Part shown: positions 22,506-35,265 of the stretch, piece by piece
Position numbering within the stretch: position 1 is the stretch's first letter
How the letters are laid out: the number at the start of each line of letters is the position of its first letter
Assembly (NCBI RefSeq): GCF_905220415.1
Contig: NC_059552.1
Location: 2,805,001-2,869,000 of the forward strand
DNA from: Colias croceus
Lineage: Eukaryota; Arthropoda; Insecta; Lepidoptera; Pieridae
Reading direction: 5' to 3'
DNA length: 64,000 nt
The notes under the pieces: model-generated
Databases searched by the model: none
The model's input: the letters and a program-made list of their open reading frames with translations, nothing else
Told to the model about the DNA's origin: nothing
Translations under genes and position numbers: made by a program

Positions 22506-24214
22506 TTCATATTTAATAATGCAAAACATCGTATATTATCATAATTCTCTTTACCATCTAAATCCCTGTTAACTGATTAAACACATTTCCATTTGTCAAA
22601 AATTAAGTAACCCTCAGATCAAAAACTTTTCTTCTCAGGTATTTAAGTATACACAATATTAAAAAATCGTACCATCTTTCTATCATATGGTACACATGTA
22701 AAAGGAATAACTACATTATTGAATACATTTTAATTTTCTTCAAAGTATACACCAGCCCTAAGTCTTCAGTAGTTAGCTCAACGTCACGGCCGGCAGTCGA
22801 ACGCTTCCGCAGCGAGTCACGGGCAGACTATCACAAGAGGATGCTTCTGGAACCTTCTAGACGTTACAACTTACTTGAGATACGGTTATACTTCAGCTAT
22901 GAAATTTAAGTTTATGTGGCGAAAGTTGTATAGAAATGCTAATAGCTTTATCTATGTGAAGAGCTGTAGCTATCTTTGGATATAAAACATCATGGAAATA
23001 TTTAAAGGAGGGATTTTAGCAAACCTTTATTGATAGTAGCTACAGTCAAATTGAGTCCTTATAAGTCTCTACAATTTAAATGTAGCTAAGCCGTTAAATA
23101 AACTTATCTATAACTCAAAATCATTCGTAGCACTACAGAGAGTATCCGATTCACATATAACAAGACTTCAATCTTTATTCTTTAGAACAAACTCAAAACA
23201 TATATTCCCAAGTCATCCAATCCAGCAATTTGTACTTTCACATAGTTATTCAATTTTATATCTGTACCGCGCGCCGTCACAAACACTGTAACCTTTATTA
23301 TGACTATACAATAACCTACACGAAAGCGTTAGCTACATAGAATGGATCCCGTATCGGCCAGTACACACTTATGCATCACGACACAACACAACACACGTCA
23401 GCGACACTCCGCTCCTTTTAGTATGGGTACTCACTACTCACTTTGCATACATACTTATAAAAGGTTGGGATATTTTTTGAAGTATATGTTAATATTTTGT
23501 TAGTTGAAAGGGTTGTCTATTTTTATCGTATTTTAAGTATTGGACTATATCAACTACCAAACCCTTACTATTACTAGACAATATAATACTATACTAGCTA
23601 TGTATTTACCTACTAAGAATTTACGGTCATTTTTCTAAATTATTCATACAAAATTATTTGCGAAAAAAGTGAAATTTAATTACTTACTTTACTCATTAAT
23701 CAAAATAACTTCTTATTGTCCTTGGCATTAGGTATTTTACTTAATTAAAACAAAAATAACTTTTATATGAATTGTGTTATATTTTATCTATTTAATTAAC
23801 GTATTAATGATAAACAATCATAGTTTTAACATCAGGAAATAGTTTTGCTAAATTCATATATATATAAATAAAGCTGATAAGTCAAAATATGTATAAACCC
23901 TGTAACATAAACTATATAAAATTAACAAATTTATTTAAATTAATGTTATCTTTTTCCCGTAATTTTACCCATTTACATTTTATCGGAAAAACGCGTATTC
24001 GAAAATACATTTATCCTCAAAGTTTTACTTTGAGTGTTTGATAGTATAAAAACCACGTAGTCATAATTTCTTGAAAATTTTCAATAAATTGTTTACGTTT
24101 AAGTTCAATAACTCCAATTATGTTTTTTAAAGATGACGAAGAGGTAAAAGTTACAAACTATAATTATAAGCTGGATTTAGGACATATCTAAGGAAAAACA
24201 GTGTCAAATGACTA
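22506..24214. other. AT-rich tract with one GC-rich regulatory-looking patch
   Basis: Apart from the patch at 22,745-22,900 (listed separately for its heat-shock-element-like site) and a milder one at 23,265-23,420, this is AT-rich DNA with no gene that I can support. Confidence 0.4.
22845..22861. promoter_or_regulatory. Heat-shock-element-like site
   Basis: TTCTGGAACCTTCTAGA consists of alternating 5 bp units: TTC, GAA, TTC and a partial GA. This is the inverted-repeat pattern bound by heat shock factor trimers. It lies in a GC-rich patch, and GGATATAAAAC about 120 bp downstream resembles a TATA box. No heat-shock protein frame follows, so the target gene, if any, is not visible. A 17 bp match can arise by chance. 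Confidence 0.4.
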
Positions 24215-24398
24215 CATAGTATAAAACAAAGTCGCTTTCTCTGTCCCTATGTCCCTTTGTATATGCTTAAATCTTTAAAATTACGCAACGGATTTTGATG
24301 CAGTTTTTTTAATAGATAGAGTGATTCAAGAGGGAGGTATATAATTTATTAGGATTTAGACAAAGCGGACGAAGCCGCGGGCGGTAAGCTGGTTTTCA
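24215..24398 (-). mobile_element. RTE-like tail fragment, inverted
   Basis: Read on the plus strand, AAAGTCGCTTTCTCTGTCCC, AAATTACGCAACGGATTTTG and ATAGAGTGATTCAAGAGGGAGG lead to GACGAAGCCGCGGGCGG. The CCGCGGGCGG end, typical of the start of these tails, is on the right, so the copy is on the minus strand. No coding remnant is present. Confidence 0.65.
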
Positions 24399-24529
24399 AT
24401 AAATTGTAAATTTCCCTGGTTAACCCAGTAGGAAAACCTGTGCGGGGTCATTCATTATCAGAAATGTATTCCATATGGCGTATAAGTTACCTTCTGAAGA
24501 TTCACTTTCAAGGGTATGCATAATACTTA

Positions 24530-24588
24530 TAAAAAAAAAATATACCGGCCGAATTGATAACCTCCTCCTTTTTTGAAGTCGGTTGAAA
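24530..24588. mobile_element. End fragment of the ACCGACTTCAAA terminal-repeat family
   Basis: ATATACCGGCCGAATTGATA and ACCTCC are followed by TTTTTTGAAGTCGGTTG. They match the right end of the complete copy at 45,911-46,146. The left terminal repeat is not found within several hundred bases, so this is a truncated copy. Confidence 0.65.
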
Positions 24589-27474
24589 AACCAAACTATA
24601 AGTAGTGAGTACTCATCAATCATTTATATCACCAATTTCAAATTTCAATATTAAAGCAAACCTTTGCTTTATTTGAATAAAAACATCGCGTGAATTACCA
24701 AGCAATATTGCTTGCTTATCGTTATTTAATCTATTTACTTGACATGCTTCGGAAAACACTCCACCGATGAGCCGTCTTCAAGTAATTACAGTATAGGAAG
24801 TTCCCTCAAGCGATTGCCTTAAAGACTTCCCGCGCTCAACTAAACTTTATAATTACAAACTCGCTCATATTACCTACATACTATTATAATTTAAGCGTGT
24901 TGGAACAATCATGTGACTGAAATTACATTTGTTACGCGAAACTTCTCAGCTTTTTATTAATTATACGTTTATTTTAGAACTTTATTGACCTTATTAACTT
25001 GCCTATAGTTATATGTGTTTGCTAAACGGAACAGTAGCATTTTACCAATACATTTAATGCCCTTTCCTGTTACATTCATACTTATATTTCATTAAGACGC
25101 TTCTTAATCGCTGTATTTACTTTATAATCTCAACACAACGACCTCGCCTGCATCCGTTGTTGAAGATCATAGTCAAGTCAGACATGTTTACATTAAACTA
25201 ACGCTAACAAATTATAGTATAACAACCTGCAGATGCTCACAATGACTTCTAATTGTCCCCGTCACTTCACACGGTTTGATTCCCATCTAGTGTACCTACA
25301 CACGGTACGTGCATGTTTACATAGACTGTATATAGAGCGCGACATTACGTACCGGTAACAATGAGAAGATTATTATTATTGATAATTTAAATATACAACA
25401 TAATATTATGATTAACTAGGATGGATGTAACAAATTTATTAAAGACTGATCTTTAATAGCAAAAGATCGCGATTCATGGCAGCGCCTTGGAGGCGAGGCT
25501 TTTGCCAAGGATAGGGACACGACCAAATAAAAATAAATACAAATCTAAAATACACATATGGATGGTTGGGTTGATACTTGATACTAATTAATACATTAAT
25601 TGAAAACACAAATACACGTAATCTCTTAATGGATATTTCAGATCCTAATTTGATTAAATATCTAAAATGCTTTCAGGAATTTCTGTGGGTACCTAATGGG
25701 AATTATATTATACTTTATAGCTTATTTACACAGTAATTAACAATAATATGCTTAAATGTACAATTAACATTTATTAAATATTTGAAATTTTGCGTCGTGA
25801 AAAGATTGTCAAACCCAACAAACCAAAAACCCCAAAACGATAAGCGCACCATTCACGCCAAGAAATCCCCCAAAATTCCCGCGCCAATCGTCGCGCGTTG
25901 TCATACAAAATGTACACATAACATTAATGTCTATCACACATTCATAGGAAGTAAATCATAAAGATAGGGAGGGGTTACGTATACAGTGACAACCGCACGT
26001 CACGTCAGCTTTATCGCCAAATAAACGCGCGCGAATGTCGCTCTGTTAATTGCGGTCATATCACATTCGCGCCGATTCATTCAATATGCTTTATGATATT
26101 TGTACGATACAAATTGGTGTTATAAAAACAGGCTTTTTGTAACCAAAGTTAGTTAGTTTGTTAGTTTGTTGTTTGGTCAATTATAATTCGGAATTGGGTT
26201 TTAGGCATGCAACTTTCATATCGTTTGATTTATGGGCAATGATGTAAAGATATATTTATAAACTTAAAAAGGTTATAACGAAAAGGAAAAGTACGAAAGT
26301 TCAGCAGCAAAAGCTAACAAATAGTTTAATAAACATAAAACTCGCTTCTATTAAAGATATGACATTTACATTTTTATTTTTGAAGTGAGAAATCTATAAG
26401 TCTTTCCCCTACTTTTAAATTAATTAGTCTAATTACATTTTCATATATTATTTCATATTAATAAGCTTTTTAATTATACGTTCAATTATGGGATAATGTG
26501 TAACGAAACATGTTTACCTGTTCAATTTTATATTTCATGTTTTCCCTGTAACATGTGTCAAAAGTTTAAATACTTATTCTTGTTTTGACGCAGACACGAT
26601 GATTTTGATTAAAAGTGAAAGATTACAAAATTCGAAATTAATATGCGAGCAACAAAGGCGACGAAAATGGAAAGATAATTAAAACAACGTCATGTACACG
26701 CGAAATCACATCATGTACACAAGACGCCCTGCATAGAATATGTACGCACTAGGCAGTAGTATACTTGAAAATTTAATATAATTGAAAATGAAAATTGCAT
26801 ACTATAGCTAAGTATGTGCCATAAAATAGAAATAGTGCAGATAAAAACACCTTTACAAAGATTAATAAATATGAATGTCAAAATAAATCTGAAATTATTA
26901 TAATTGTAAAAGTTACTCTTTATTAAAGCAATTTTCTGACAAGAAAATAATGAACAAACTTGTGATGTACACGGGGCAAAATCTACGAGAACAATAAATC
27001 AAAACATAACCCGTATTTTCCGTCGCTATGTTGTAAATAATTAAAAAATACTTAGGTTACTGTTAAACACCCTTTGACCTTTAGCTTTCACCGAAACTAA
27101 AACAGCATTATCTAAGTGTTGAAGGCACGAATTCGCAAATGTTGACAGCTGTCCAGAAAATTAATGAATCATTTGAGAACAAACATTGTTTTGAACAGTT
27201 TAACAAACAGGAGCTGGGGAATTTAAAAGCTTTTAAATTCTCGCAACCCAAACGTAGAATTTCTTAGTTAGACCCATGATTCAACTGGGGAAGTACTTAG
27301 TAAACAATTAAACGGGTTTAATTTTATTTTTAACGTGCACTGATACTATATTTTTCAATTAAGAAACTGGATTACTTATGATTATTTCAAAGTTTAAAGC
27401 AATTCACTATATAATGAACTATATACCAATAATAAAAACTTAACAAGTTTCACCCCGTTCATAGCACAATTTTA
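24589..27474. other. AT-rich tract, no gene assigned
   Basis: The patch 25,800-26,090 is GC-richer (GCGCACCATTCACGCC, CGCGCCAATCGTCGCGCG). A minus-strand stretch at 26,517-26,544 has a fair acceptor and donor and would add ENMKYKIEQ, but it is too short to trust. No other gene-like signal is seen. Confidence 0.35.
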
Positions 27475-27600
27475 ACTCTTCTTCTAGTACCTATAATTAT
27501 TATTTTATTTGCTGCCTTTATAAGACAATGATGTCAGATTGTAAATGGATACCTATTGCTTATACAATGAAATTGCTTATCATCAATTTGATTGCGTGTA
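27475..27600. repeat. Unfilled copy of the transposon target repeat
   Basis: This ~126 bp segment is the reverse complement of 28,701-28,752 joined to 30,895-30,967. At the joint it reads GCAATAGGTATCCATTT (minus strand) with a single GTAT and no insertion. It therefore shows the sequence before the 2,138 bp element went in. Confidence 0.85.
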
Positions 27601-28748
27601 GGCTTTTTCAAAAAAAGAAAGTAATAGGCAGATATCAAATTTTATGTAGGTAGGTAGTATTGAAAACTCCGCAGTGGGCTGTACCTACATTTTTGAATAA
27701 TCGCCGTGCATTAGCTATTACAGAAACAAAACGTAATACTAAATTACCGGTTTCGCCGGATATTACTTGATATTTATTAGGAGTAATTTGTATACAAGCG
27801 TAATGTGAGCCATGAAAGTTAGAGCTTAAAGAGCAACGGTCGCGTAAATGTCAAAGTAACTGGCACAACGACATTGTACTTATTTTGTAATCACATAAAG
27901 ATTATAATCGTAGGTTAGGTACTTCAATAATTTAGCAAAGTATTCATGAATGTAGGTACTTAGGTATAAACTATATAGGCATATGGTTTTTACAAGCCAT
28001 GATTGGATGTGTTTCACTCTTGAAACAGAAAGATTGTTCTTTTCAAAGAAATGGTAATTAAATGTTTCTACCCTCCTAATTCTTAAAACTAAATTCTGTC
28101 TTCTGAATATTGCATCCGATTCGCATAGCTTTCAAAATAAATTAAACTATTGATAATTATTGTCTTTGTTCCCTTCGCAATACACCGCTTTTAATTACAT
28201 GAACGTTCCAGAGTCCACAGTATCATATAAAAAGGTAGCATTAACAATCAGCTTTATGTGAATATGGTTTCAATGCGACGCTCTGCGGCCGTCACATTAA
28301 ATATCTCATTTGCTAAGAGCAGAGGAACTAAGCTTATATCGTCGAGTTAGCGTCATACGATCATTGCTAGCTCTGCCGGCTTAATGCTAATACATTGTTA
28401 TATATATAGGCACCACATTGTTGTGATTCGGTGTTACTGTAATGAGAACGGATTATGCAAGTTCTAATTGAGTTTTGTTATATGCTTTTATTATAACAAG
28501 GAAACGGGATCAATGCGCGATTGTATTTAGATGTGTAATATTGAAAAACAATAGACGAGACGACGTATCAAGTAACTTCTGCCTAGAATTATGCCACTAA
28601 CACAGGTAGTTAAACCAAAACTATAGAGATGTATCCAGTGTAACTTCTAGAATTATGAAGTCTATGTAGTCATACAATAGATTCAAAAATATACACAATA
28701 TACACGCAATCAAATTGATGATAAGCAATTTCATTGTATAAGCAATAG

Positions 28749-28752
28749 GTAT
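28749..28752. repeat. Target-site duplication GTAT, left
   Basis: GTAT directly before the left terminal repeat is repeated at 30,891-30,894 directly after the right one. The unfilled copy at 27,475-27,600 has it once. Confidence 0.8.
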
Positions 28753-30890
28753 GGGTCATTATACAAAAATGGGGTAACTCAATGTCACCAGCCAATTTAT
28801 ACAAAGTCTTATTATATTTTAATCAAATAACAATCTATTTTAAAACAATAAAGCGTCCTTTATTTGGTCACTCACTTTCACTTCTTTATTTAAAATACAA
28901 ATTGATAAAAAAACAAAATTAATACTTAAATAATCAGTACTTTGGCATGTCACAACTCCGAAAACCAACAATCAAGTGACTATTTTATAAACATTATCAT
29001 TGATTAGAGAAAACTTACTAATTCAGGACAATCTTTGATATACATAGTATTATATAGTATAACTTTCATAACGAAATGTTTAACATTTTATTTAAAAAAT
29101 AAAAATAAACTTTGTCATCGTTTTTATTGGTCAGTCCGTTGTGTGTTTTTTAAATTTGAAATTCTCGCTAAATATCACCAAGTCGAGGTCAAATCCCTGT
29201 CTAAATATTAATGTTGGTAATGAAGTTACTTGTGCATCCCATATTTTGATGGCCGTCATAACTGTACCAGCGCTAGGGTTGTGTTTGTCCTCTAAATTCG
29301 TGCTGCGCCAGTCAACGTTTCAGTCCTATGGTGAGTCATTATTTTATTGTTAATCTGATTTTTATTTTCATTCATACATGGTTAATTATGATTTGTAAAA
29401 ATATAGTTTGTTGATATTAGAAATAAGGCAAAAAAACATAATTTGTGATTATAATATCATATTAAGTCCCTTTTTATCAATCCGCTGGCGTCAGTCCTAT
29501 GTCAGACATCGCGCCAGTGGACTGACGCGACCCCATAGTACTGATGATTCTATCGTTTTTGAAAACTTTTATCTTGATTGCTATTGATATAAGCATTTTT
29601 ATTTGATGTTTCAGTTTAAAACATCATGCGCTACGCTAAAAGAAACTGAATTTGACTAGGGAAGAAACATTTAAAAAAGAGTAGCAAAGAAAAGAGCTAT
29701 TGAAACAAAGTACTAATAATTTTATTTAAAAGATCTTATTTTATTTTAATTATTGATTTTGATGCTTTCAGGGCATAGCTTGTTATAATATTTATTAGAT
29801 AAATACGTATACGTATAATATTGTGAAGTAAAATTACCTCAAAATAACATAAAAGTTAATTGATATAATAACATTATAAAAATGTCAAAAGGCTCTTATG
29901 AAAACTCAGATGAGACTTTCATTCAAGCCTTTGGTTTTTAATTTTATGAAAATTAGTACTTTTAACATAAATAAATGTTAGATTTTTAGGGTTTCGAACC
30001 TCAAAAGGAAAAAACAGAACCCTTATAGGATCACTTTGTTGTCCGTTTGTTTGTTAAGACGTTTTTTTCAAGCGCGTGGAGGTATCAATTTGAAATTTAT
30101 ATTGAATACTCAACATTAAGAACCCTTGGGGCTGTAAAAAAATGAAACTTATAACGCAACGCAATCAAAAGATACCTACATCCGTTAATACTGCAAATTT
30201 CCGCAAAATTAAATATTCGCAAGGGAATAAAAAAATACATAGGATGCTTGCCGTGTATACAGTCTTAAAATATGGTAAAAAGCAACGTCTTATAACACAG
30301 GTAAAGGAAAAATTGCTAAAAGTGTAAATTTTAAGTTACAAACATAATAAAAATAGGTTTGTTAGGAGTCCAACTCGCACTTGGCCGTTTTTTTTGTTTC
30401 TATTGTTTGTGAATTACTTGAAATATTAAGTAAAACTAAGTCAAAGTAGTAAGTTAAGTAAGAGAGTAAGAATATTCACGTTGCGTTAAATGTCAGAAGG
30501 CTGTTTTGAAAATTGAGACATTGTTTTTTCCCAGTATCACAATATATTGTCAATTATCATTTTTAAATGTAACTAAGTGATTTTAATACTTAAAAGACAT
30601 GTGCCATTATTAAAACTGAGATATTTGTAGTAATTTTCATTGAATTTCTTTAAGAATATTACAAAATTGTGTTTTTTATCAGTACTATGTTAGCCTTGTC
30701 AGTCCCCTGGAGGCCAAATCCAGAAAATTTAAAATATCTCACAATCTACTTAAAAAAGTGGCTGGCCCGATTTGGAACAATATATTCATTAGATTAGCTA
30801 TCATATACACCCTAATTTTTAATAATCTGATATAAAAAATATAGTAAACAAAATATCCTTAAAAGTTACCCCATTTTTGTATAATCACCC
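28753..30890. mobile_element. 2,138 bp DNA transposon with 27 bp terminal inverted repeats, no transposase
   Basis: The ends 28,753-28,779 and 30,864-30,890 are inverse copies with one mismatch: GGGTCATTATACAAAAATGG on the left, GGGTGATTATACAAAAATGG on the right, then GGTAACT. A 4 bp GTAT duplication flanks it, and an uninterrupted copy of the target exists at 27,475-27,600. The interior is AT-rich, has no long frame and carries several TCAGTCC words (29,131; 29,320; 29,491; 30,699, and inverted at 29,519). A second repeat (29,985-30,395) sits inside it. It is non-autonomous. I do not assign a superfamily from TSD length and GGGT ends alone. Confidence 0.88.
29985..30395 (+). mobile_element. 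Nested dispersed repeat ending in CTCGCACTTGGCCG
   Basis: It starts at AGGGTTTCGAACCTCAAAAGG, continues with GAACCCTTATAGGATCACTT and TTGTCCGTTTGTTTGTTAAG, and ends with GAGTCCAACTCGCACTTGGC then CGTTTTTTTTG. Both ends are those of a very common moth repeat that usually begins AGGGTTCCGTA. The 61-codon frame at 30,142-30,327 lies inside and is not a gene. The copy entered the 2.1 kb transposon, so it is the younger insertion of the two. Confidence 0.65.
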
Positions 30891-30967
30891 GTATCCATTT
30901 ACAATCTGACATCATTGTCTTATAAAGGCAGCAAATAAAATAATACTTATAGGTACTAGAAGAAGAG
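30891..30967. repeat. Right half of the interrupted target repeat, with TSD GTAT
   Basis: GTATCCATTTACAATCTGAC and onward to AGAAGAAGAGT is the inverse of 27,480-27,552, with one short indel or substitution near AATACTTATAGG. Confidence 0.8.
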
Positions 30968-33900
30968 TAGGTACTAATACAATTACAGATTTCTTGACCT
31001 TTAAAAAAAATTAAGACTATTTGTACATCATGTACTTAACTCCTAAGTGATGTATGATACTCATACAGATAAACTTTAATTGAACACACAATTTCCCGCA
31101 TTTTCCGTCTAAATAACAAACACGTGAACACGTGCGTCGATTATTTCCACAACAAAACTTCCTCGTTTATAGATACCAAAATTATCAAAGGTAAGATTTA
31201 CTTAGGATAAAACCCTTTATACTTTTAACCTATTTAATATTGTCTCGTCTACAATAATATTAAGTAGTTCAGATTAATATTTGAACTGAGAAATTTTCGA
31301 TTCCGTCTAATGAATTCGAGTCAAAATAGAGTTTTTAGTCAGCACACGGTACATACGTAACCCAAGCCATATAGTAACGTAGTTATCTTATATCAAATTT
31401 TCTTTATAAAAAAGCTCTACATAGTAATCAACTAACGTCACTAAAGAACACCGATCAATCTTATAGGCTCGAAAAACACGTCTCATTCAAGGAACGAGCT
31501 TTAATTTAATACTTAGAGAGGTACATAAAACATATACAAGATTAATTAATTTATCTTTAATATTCCAAGCATATCATTAGTGAATCAAAGTGCAAATAAC
31601 AAAAAACAAGTGAAAGTCTCACGTGACAACTTACCGCAAATGAGGGTATTTTTATAAAACTAATTAAACATGTGCAATTTTGCCCGCATTAATAACAAGA
31701 ATACTTTCCAAATACATTATATTCTCATTAGTCGTTTGCCATTTTCACTTTACACCATTTAGTGTGCAAATAATTAGTGAAACCAAGTGATATTAAGAGA
31801 AAATTACAAGTATGTACCTACACGTATCTAATTCACTTTTTTGGTGTAATTTAATTAAATAAATTATTAAACAAAAACATCATAATAAAGTCAAGCCGTG
31901 CTTTTACAATAATTCACAAGTTGCATTGCAACTAACACGTAAAATCATAAAGACACGTACCTACATGTACACGTACAATGCATATGCATAATATTAGCGG
32001 TTTGCAGATAAACATGCTGACTTGAACAGTTTATTATATCAATTTTTGTTCGGCATATTACATTGTAGGTATCTACATAGATAAATTAAACTTACATATT
32101 GCACATACAAGTAGATTAATTTAAAGCGTACATCTTAAAAAAAAAGTTCAGACTGGTAATAACCAGTCATAATAAGACGTTTTATAACCTTTATCCGTAA
32201 ACAAACACATTAGTATACATCGATTCAACCCCAGCGCGCTCAATTGAATCTTCAAATGTTGTCAAATAACATTCGCGGAAATACTTCGTGGAAATAGAAT
32301 GAATATACGCAATGCAAACATAGCAAAATCCCACGTTCCCCGCTTCTAAGCTGTGCAAGCATAAAAACGAAAGCATAAAAGCTATCGGAACATCTTTCGA
32401 ACCCTCCAAGATTTGGATAATAGCGATACGTTTTGGTGAATTCTATCATCTTATTTTATCAGCACTTAGATTATAAATGCGAAAGAATGTTTGACTTTCA
32501 TTCACATCCTAACGGACCGATTTTATCGTATGTCTGGATATAGTAGGAAGGATAGAGAGTGATATTAGACTATTTTATACCGCGGTGAGACGTCTAATTC
32601 GGAATTTTCGGAAATTTCCTTTAACAAATATTGGATACACTTATTTATAGAAAGCAAGGGTTCGTGTTGGATATAAAATACAGATTCAACACTTGAAATG
32701 TTGCATTTCTCGACAACTTCCATGCACATATCAAATTAATAAATATGCATTTAAATTATATTTCCCTTTTACAAGAAACAACACTTAACTATTACGGCTC
32801 AGTAAAGATGAATCTTTCCACTGACGTACAACACCCACAGCTACAATTCCAACCTCCTCGAAGCGGCAAAACAAGAAATAACATTTAATACATTTACACA
32901 GGCGTCCAAATACTTATACCTATATATAAACAGCATTCCATCGTATCCGCTCACTTCCTACCGGATCCCCGTTACGAGCGAGTGAGTTTTCGCAAATAAA
33001 CTTAAATCCGCTCCGACGACAATGTTCTTCGTCAATTTAACAAATGAAACTCGCCTTGGCTTCAGCTAACTTCCTACAAAACACGGACACGGGCGGGACT
33101 GATGTTTGAGAGTTGTTTGAGTCATTGGCTATCAATTATATTTAGGTATTAGGTATCTAAGAGTATATTTTTAATAGTTTTAGTCTATGCATCATAGTTG
33201 AATTTTTTAGGTCTTTTTTGCGAGTCTTGCTCACTTGCTCGCTTGCTCTGATTAATCACATGCCTCGTTAATGGAATTGAAAAAAAAAGCAATATTTATT
33301 ATGTGAGAAGCATTTATTATAATTTGAACATAAATTGTACAACTAAATGCGAATTGAATAATATAAAATAATTTCACCAACAAAATTGTCGCGAGAGCCA
33401 CTTTTAATATAATTTTTAAATATTTAAAATAAATTAAAGTACAAACATTTTCGATTTAATCACCAAGGTTGGAAATTTATAAAATTTGCGTAAATCCGTG
33501 CTTAAAGCTGTGATACATTTAAATTTCCACCCTCGGTGCTTAAACTTTAATATTCGGAACGTAATCATTTTCCAGTGCATTTCCCTCGCAAAACATAACA
33601 CGAGGTTTTATTTAACGAAAAAAAATATATACAATAATTGCACGCTCTCATTATGCAGTTGTGTTCACGTCCGATATTTTCTCATATAAAATTATTACCG
33701 GTAGCGAATACGTCACGTAATACCAACTCGAACACGTATCGCGCATTTAATGCAGTGTTAAGTGCAAATAACAGAAATAACGCGGTAAATTGCAACTTAG
33801 AAACTTAGATATATCAGACATTTAATAGCGTACATTTCGGGAACTTATCGAAGTATATTATGCTTAAATTAAATGCATAGCCACGAACATACAATTGAAT

Positions 33901-34860
33901 TTTTGATGTTATGTGATTCATAGATAATTAAATAAATTTAAAAAATAGCATGAAAATTGAAAGCAAATATATGTTGATATCATGAAAGCAAATATTTACA
34001 ATGGAGAGTAAACTTAAACATAAATATTCCTTAGGTAGTTTTGTAATTCCTAATAATAATCCTTACATCAAAGTTCTCCCTGCATATTCAAATATAAAAT
34101 TATCATTAAATTGCCTATAAATTTCAATCACTACTACATCAGAAACATTAATTTTGTAAATGATCAGCTTCCACAAAAAAAACGAAACTAACAAATAGGT
34201 ACAAGTGGGTGGGTATTATTACAAAACATTTAACGTATAGAGATAAATATAGCAATTATTATCAATATGTAATGATAAACGAGGCGGTTAGTAACCCATT
34301 AAAAACCGATTATTGTCTTAATTATGGTAATTACAATATAAAATGCACAATAAAATTATTAAACCACTCCCGGGCGAAAATAACTTTGTAATATGATTTA
34401 AAGCATAAATTCACTCTTCCTCGTCCATTAAATATTACTCCTTTCCTCCTATAATCACATTACCTTTTAAATTTGTAACAACCTATAGCAAACATCTCGA
34501 CAAAATATTTTCTAGTATAAATTCGGTAATTTTTTACGAGAAACTATTTAACCAATAATTATAGATAACGATATTCGAAGCCTACTTAATAAACATAGAA
34601 AGTAAGCAATCAATTTTGTATACCTTATCCATACGTATTAGACATATCGTGATTTCATAATACTCCAATTTCTAAAGCATCAGGACATTAGTTATTCGTC
34701 GTATACCCTCTCATTGCATCACCATACATTCGTTTACCACATCAACACCACTATAACAGTGATCTAACAAGTGAGTAACAACAGTGAAATAGGAAAGTGT
34801 CGGAACATTTGTATGCGAGGATCAAGGCGGGCCATACAGACCGGCGCTGCATTGTAATCG
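30968..34860. other. AT-rich tract, no gene assigned
   Basis: Overlapping minus-strand frames at 32,191-32,449 have no recognisable feature. TTATAAATGCGAAAGAATGT at 32,471-32,490 resembles the end of the RTE-like tail family in reverse. A GC-richer stretch at 32,800-33,110 carries no usable exon. Nothing else is supported. Confidence 0.4.
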
Positions 34861-35265
34861 CAAAGACGTCTTAAGAGTTAAGACCGTTCACATGGTGAAT
34901 GTCTTTGCGCAAACGCCTGATAGTTTTTGACATAGCGTTGTCATGGCAACGACTTAGTGCGGTTCTTGTGTGCTGACACGTTACTAACATCAGATGTCGT
35001 ATGAGACTGATTTTGAGAAACCCAAGGAATTGTTCAGGCTATATGCTTGGATCATCTACTTCAAAGACGCCTTAAGAGTTAAGACCGGTCACCTGGTGAA
35101 TGTCTTAGAGCAAAGGCCTCTTAGTTTTGACATAGCGTTGTCTTGATACTGACTTTGTGTGGCTTCTGCGTGCTAAAATGTGCGAACGTGAGATGTCTGA
35201 AGTACGTGCGACACAGATTATGAGAAACCTAAGGAATTGTAGATGCATTGCTTGGATCAATTTCC
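34861..35265 (+). repeat. 201 bp tandem duplication (two diverged units)
   Basis: CAAAGACGTCTTAAGAGTTA at 34,861 recurs as CAAAGACGCCTTAAGAGTTA at 35,062, and the similarity continues through TTTTGACATAGCGTTGTC and GAGAAACC-AAGGAATTGT to GCTTGGATCA. Both units keep a small hairpin (TTCAC-AT-GGTGAA in the first, GGTCACC-TGGTGA in the second). The two overlapping open frames near 35,105-35,369 are by-products. Confidence 0.85.

Noticed and set aside
26517..26544. Possible minus-strand 28 bp microexon (ENMKYKIEQ)
   Set aside because: The borders are acceptable, but the stretch is too short and AT-rich, and nothing links it to the other candidate exons.
30142..30327. 61-codon frame
   Set aside because: It lies inside the dispersed repeat that ends in CTCGCACTTGGCCG.
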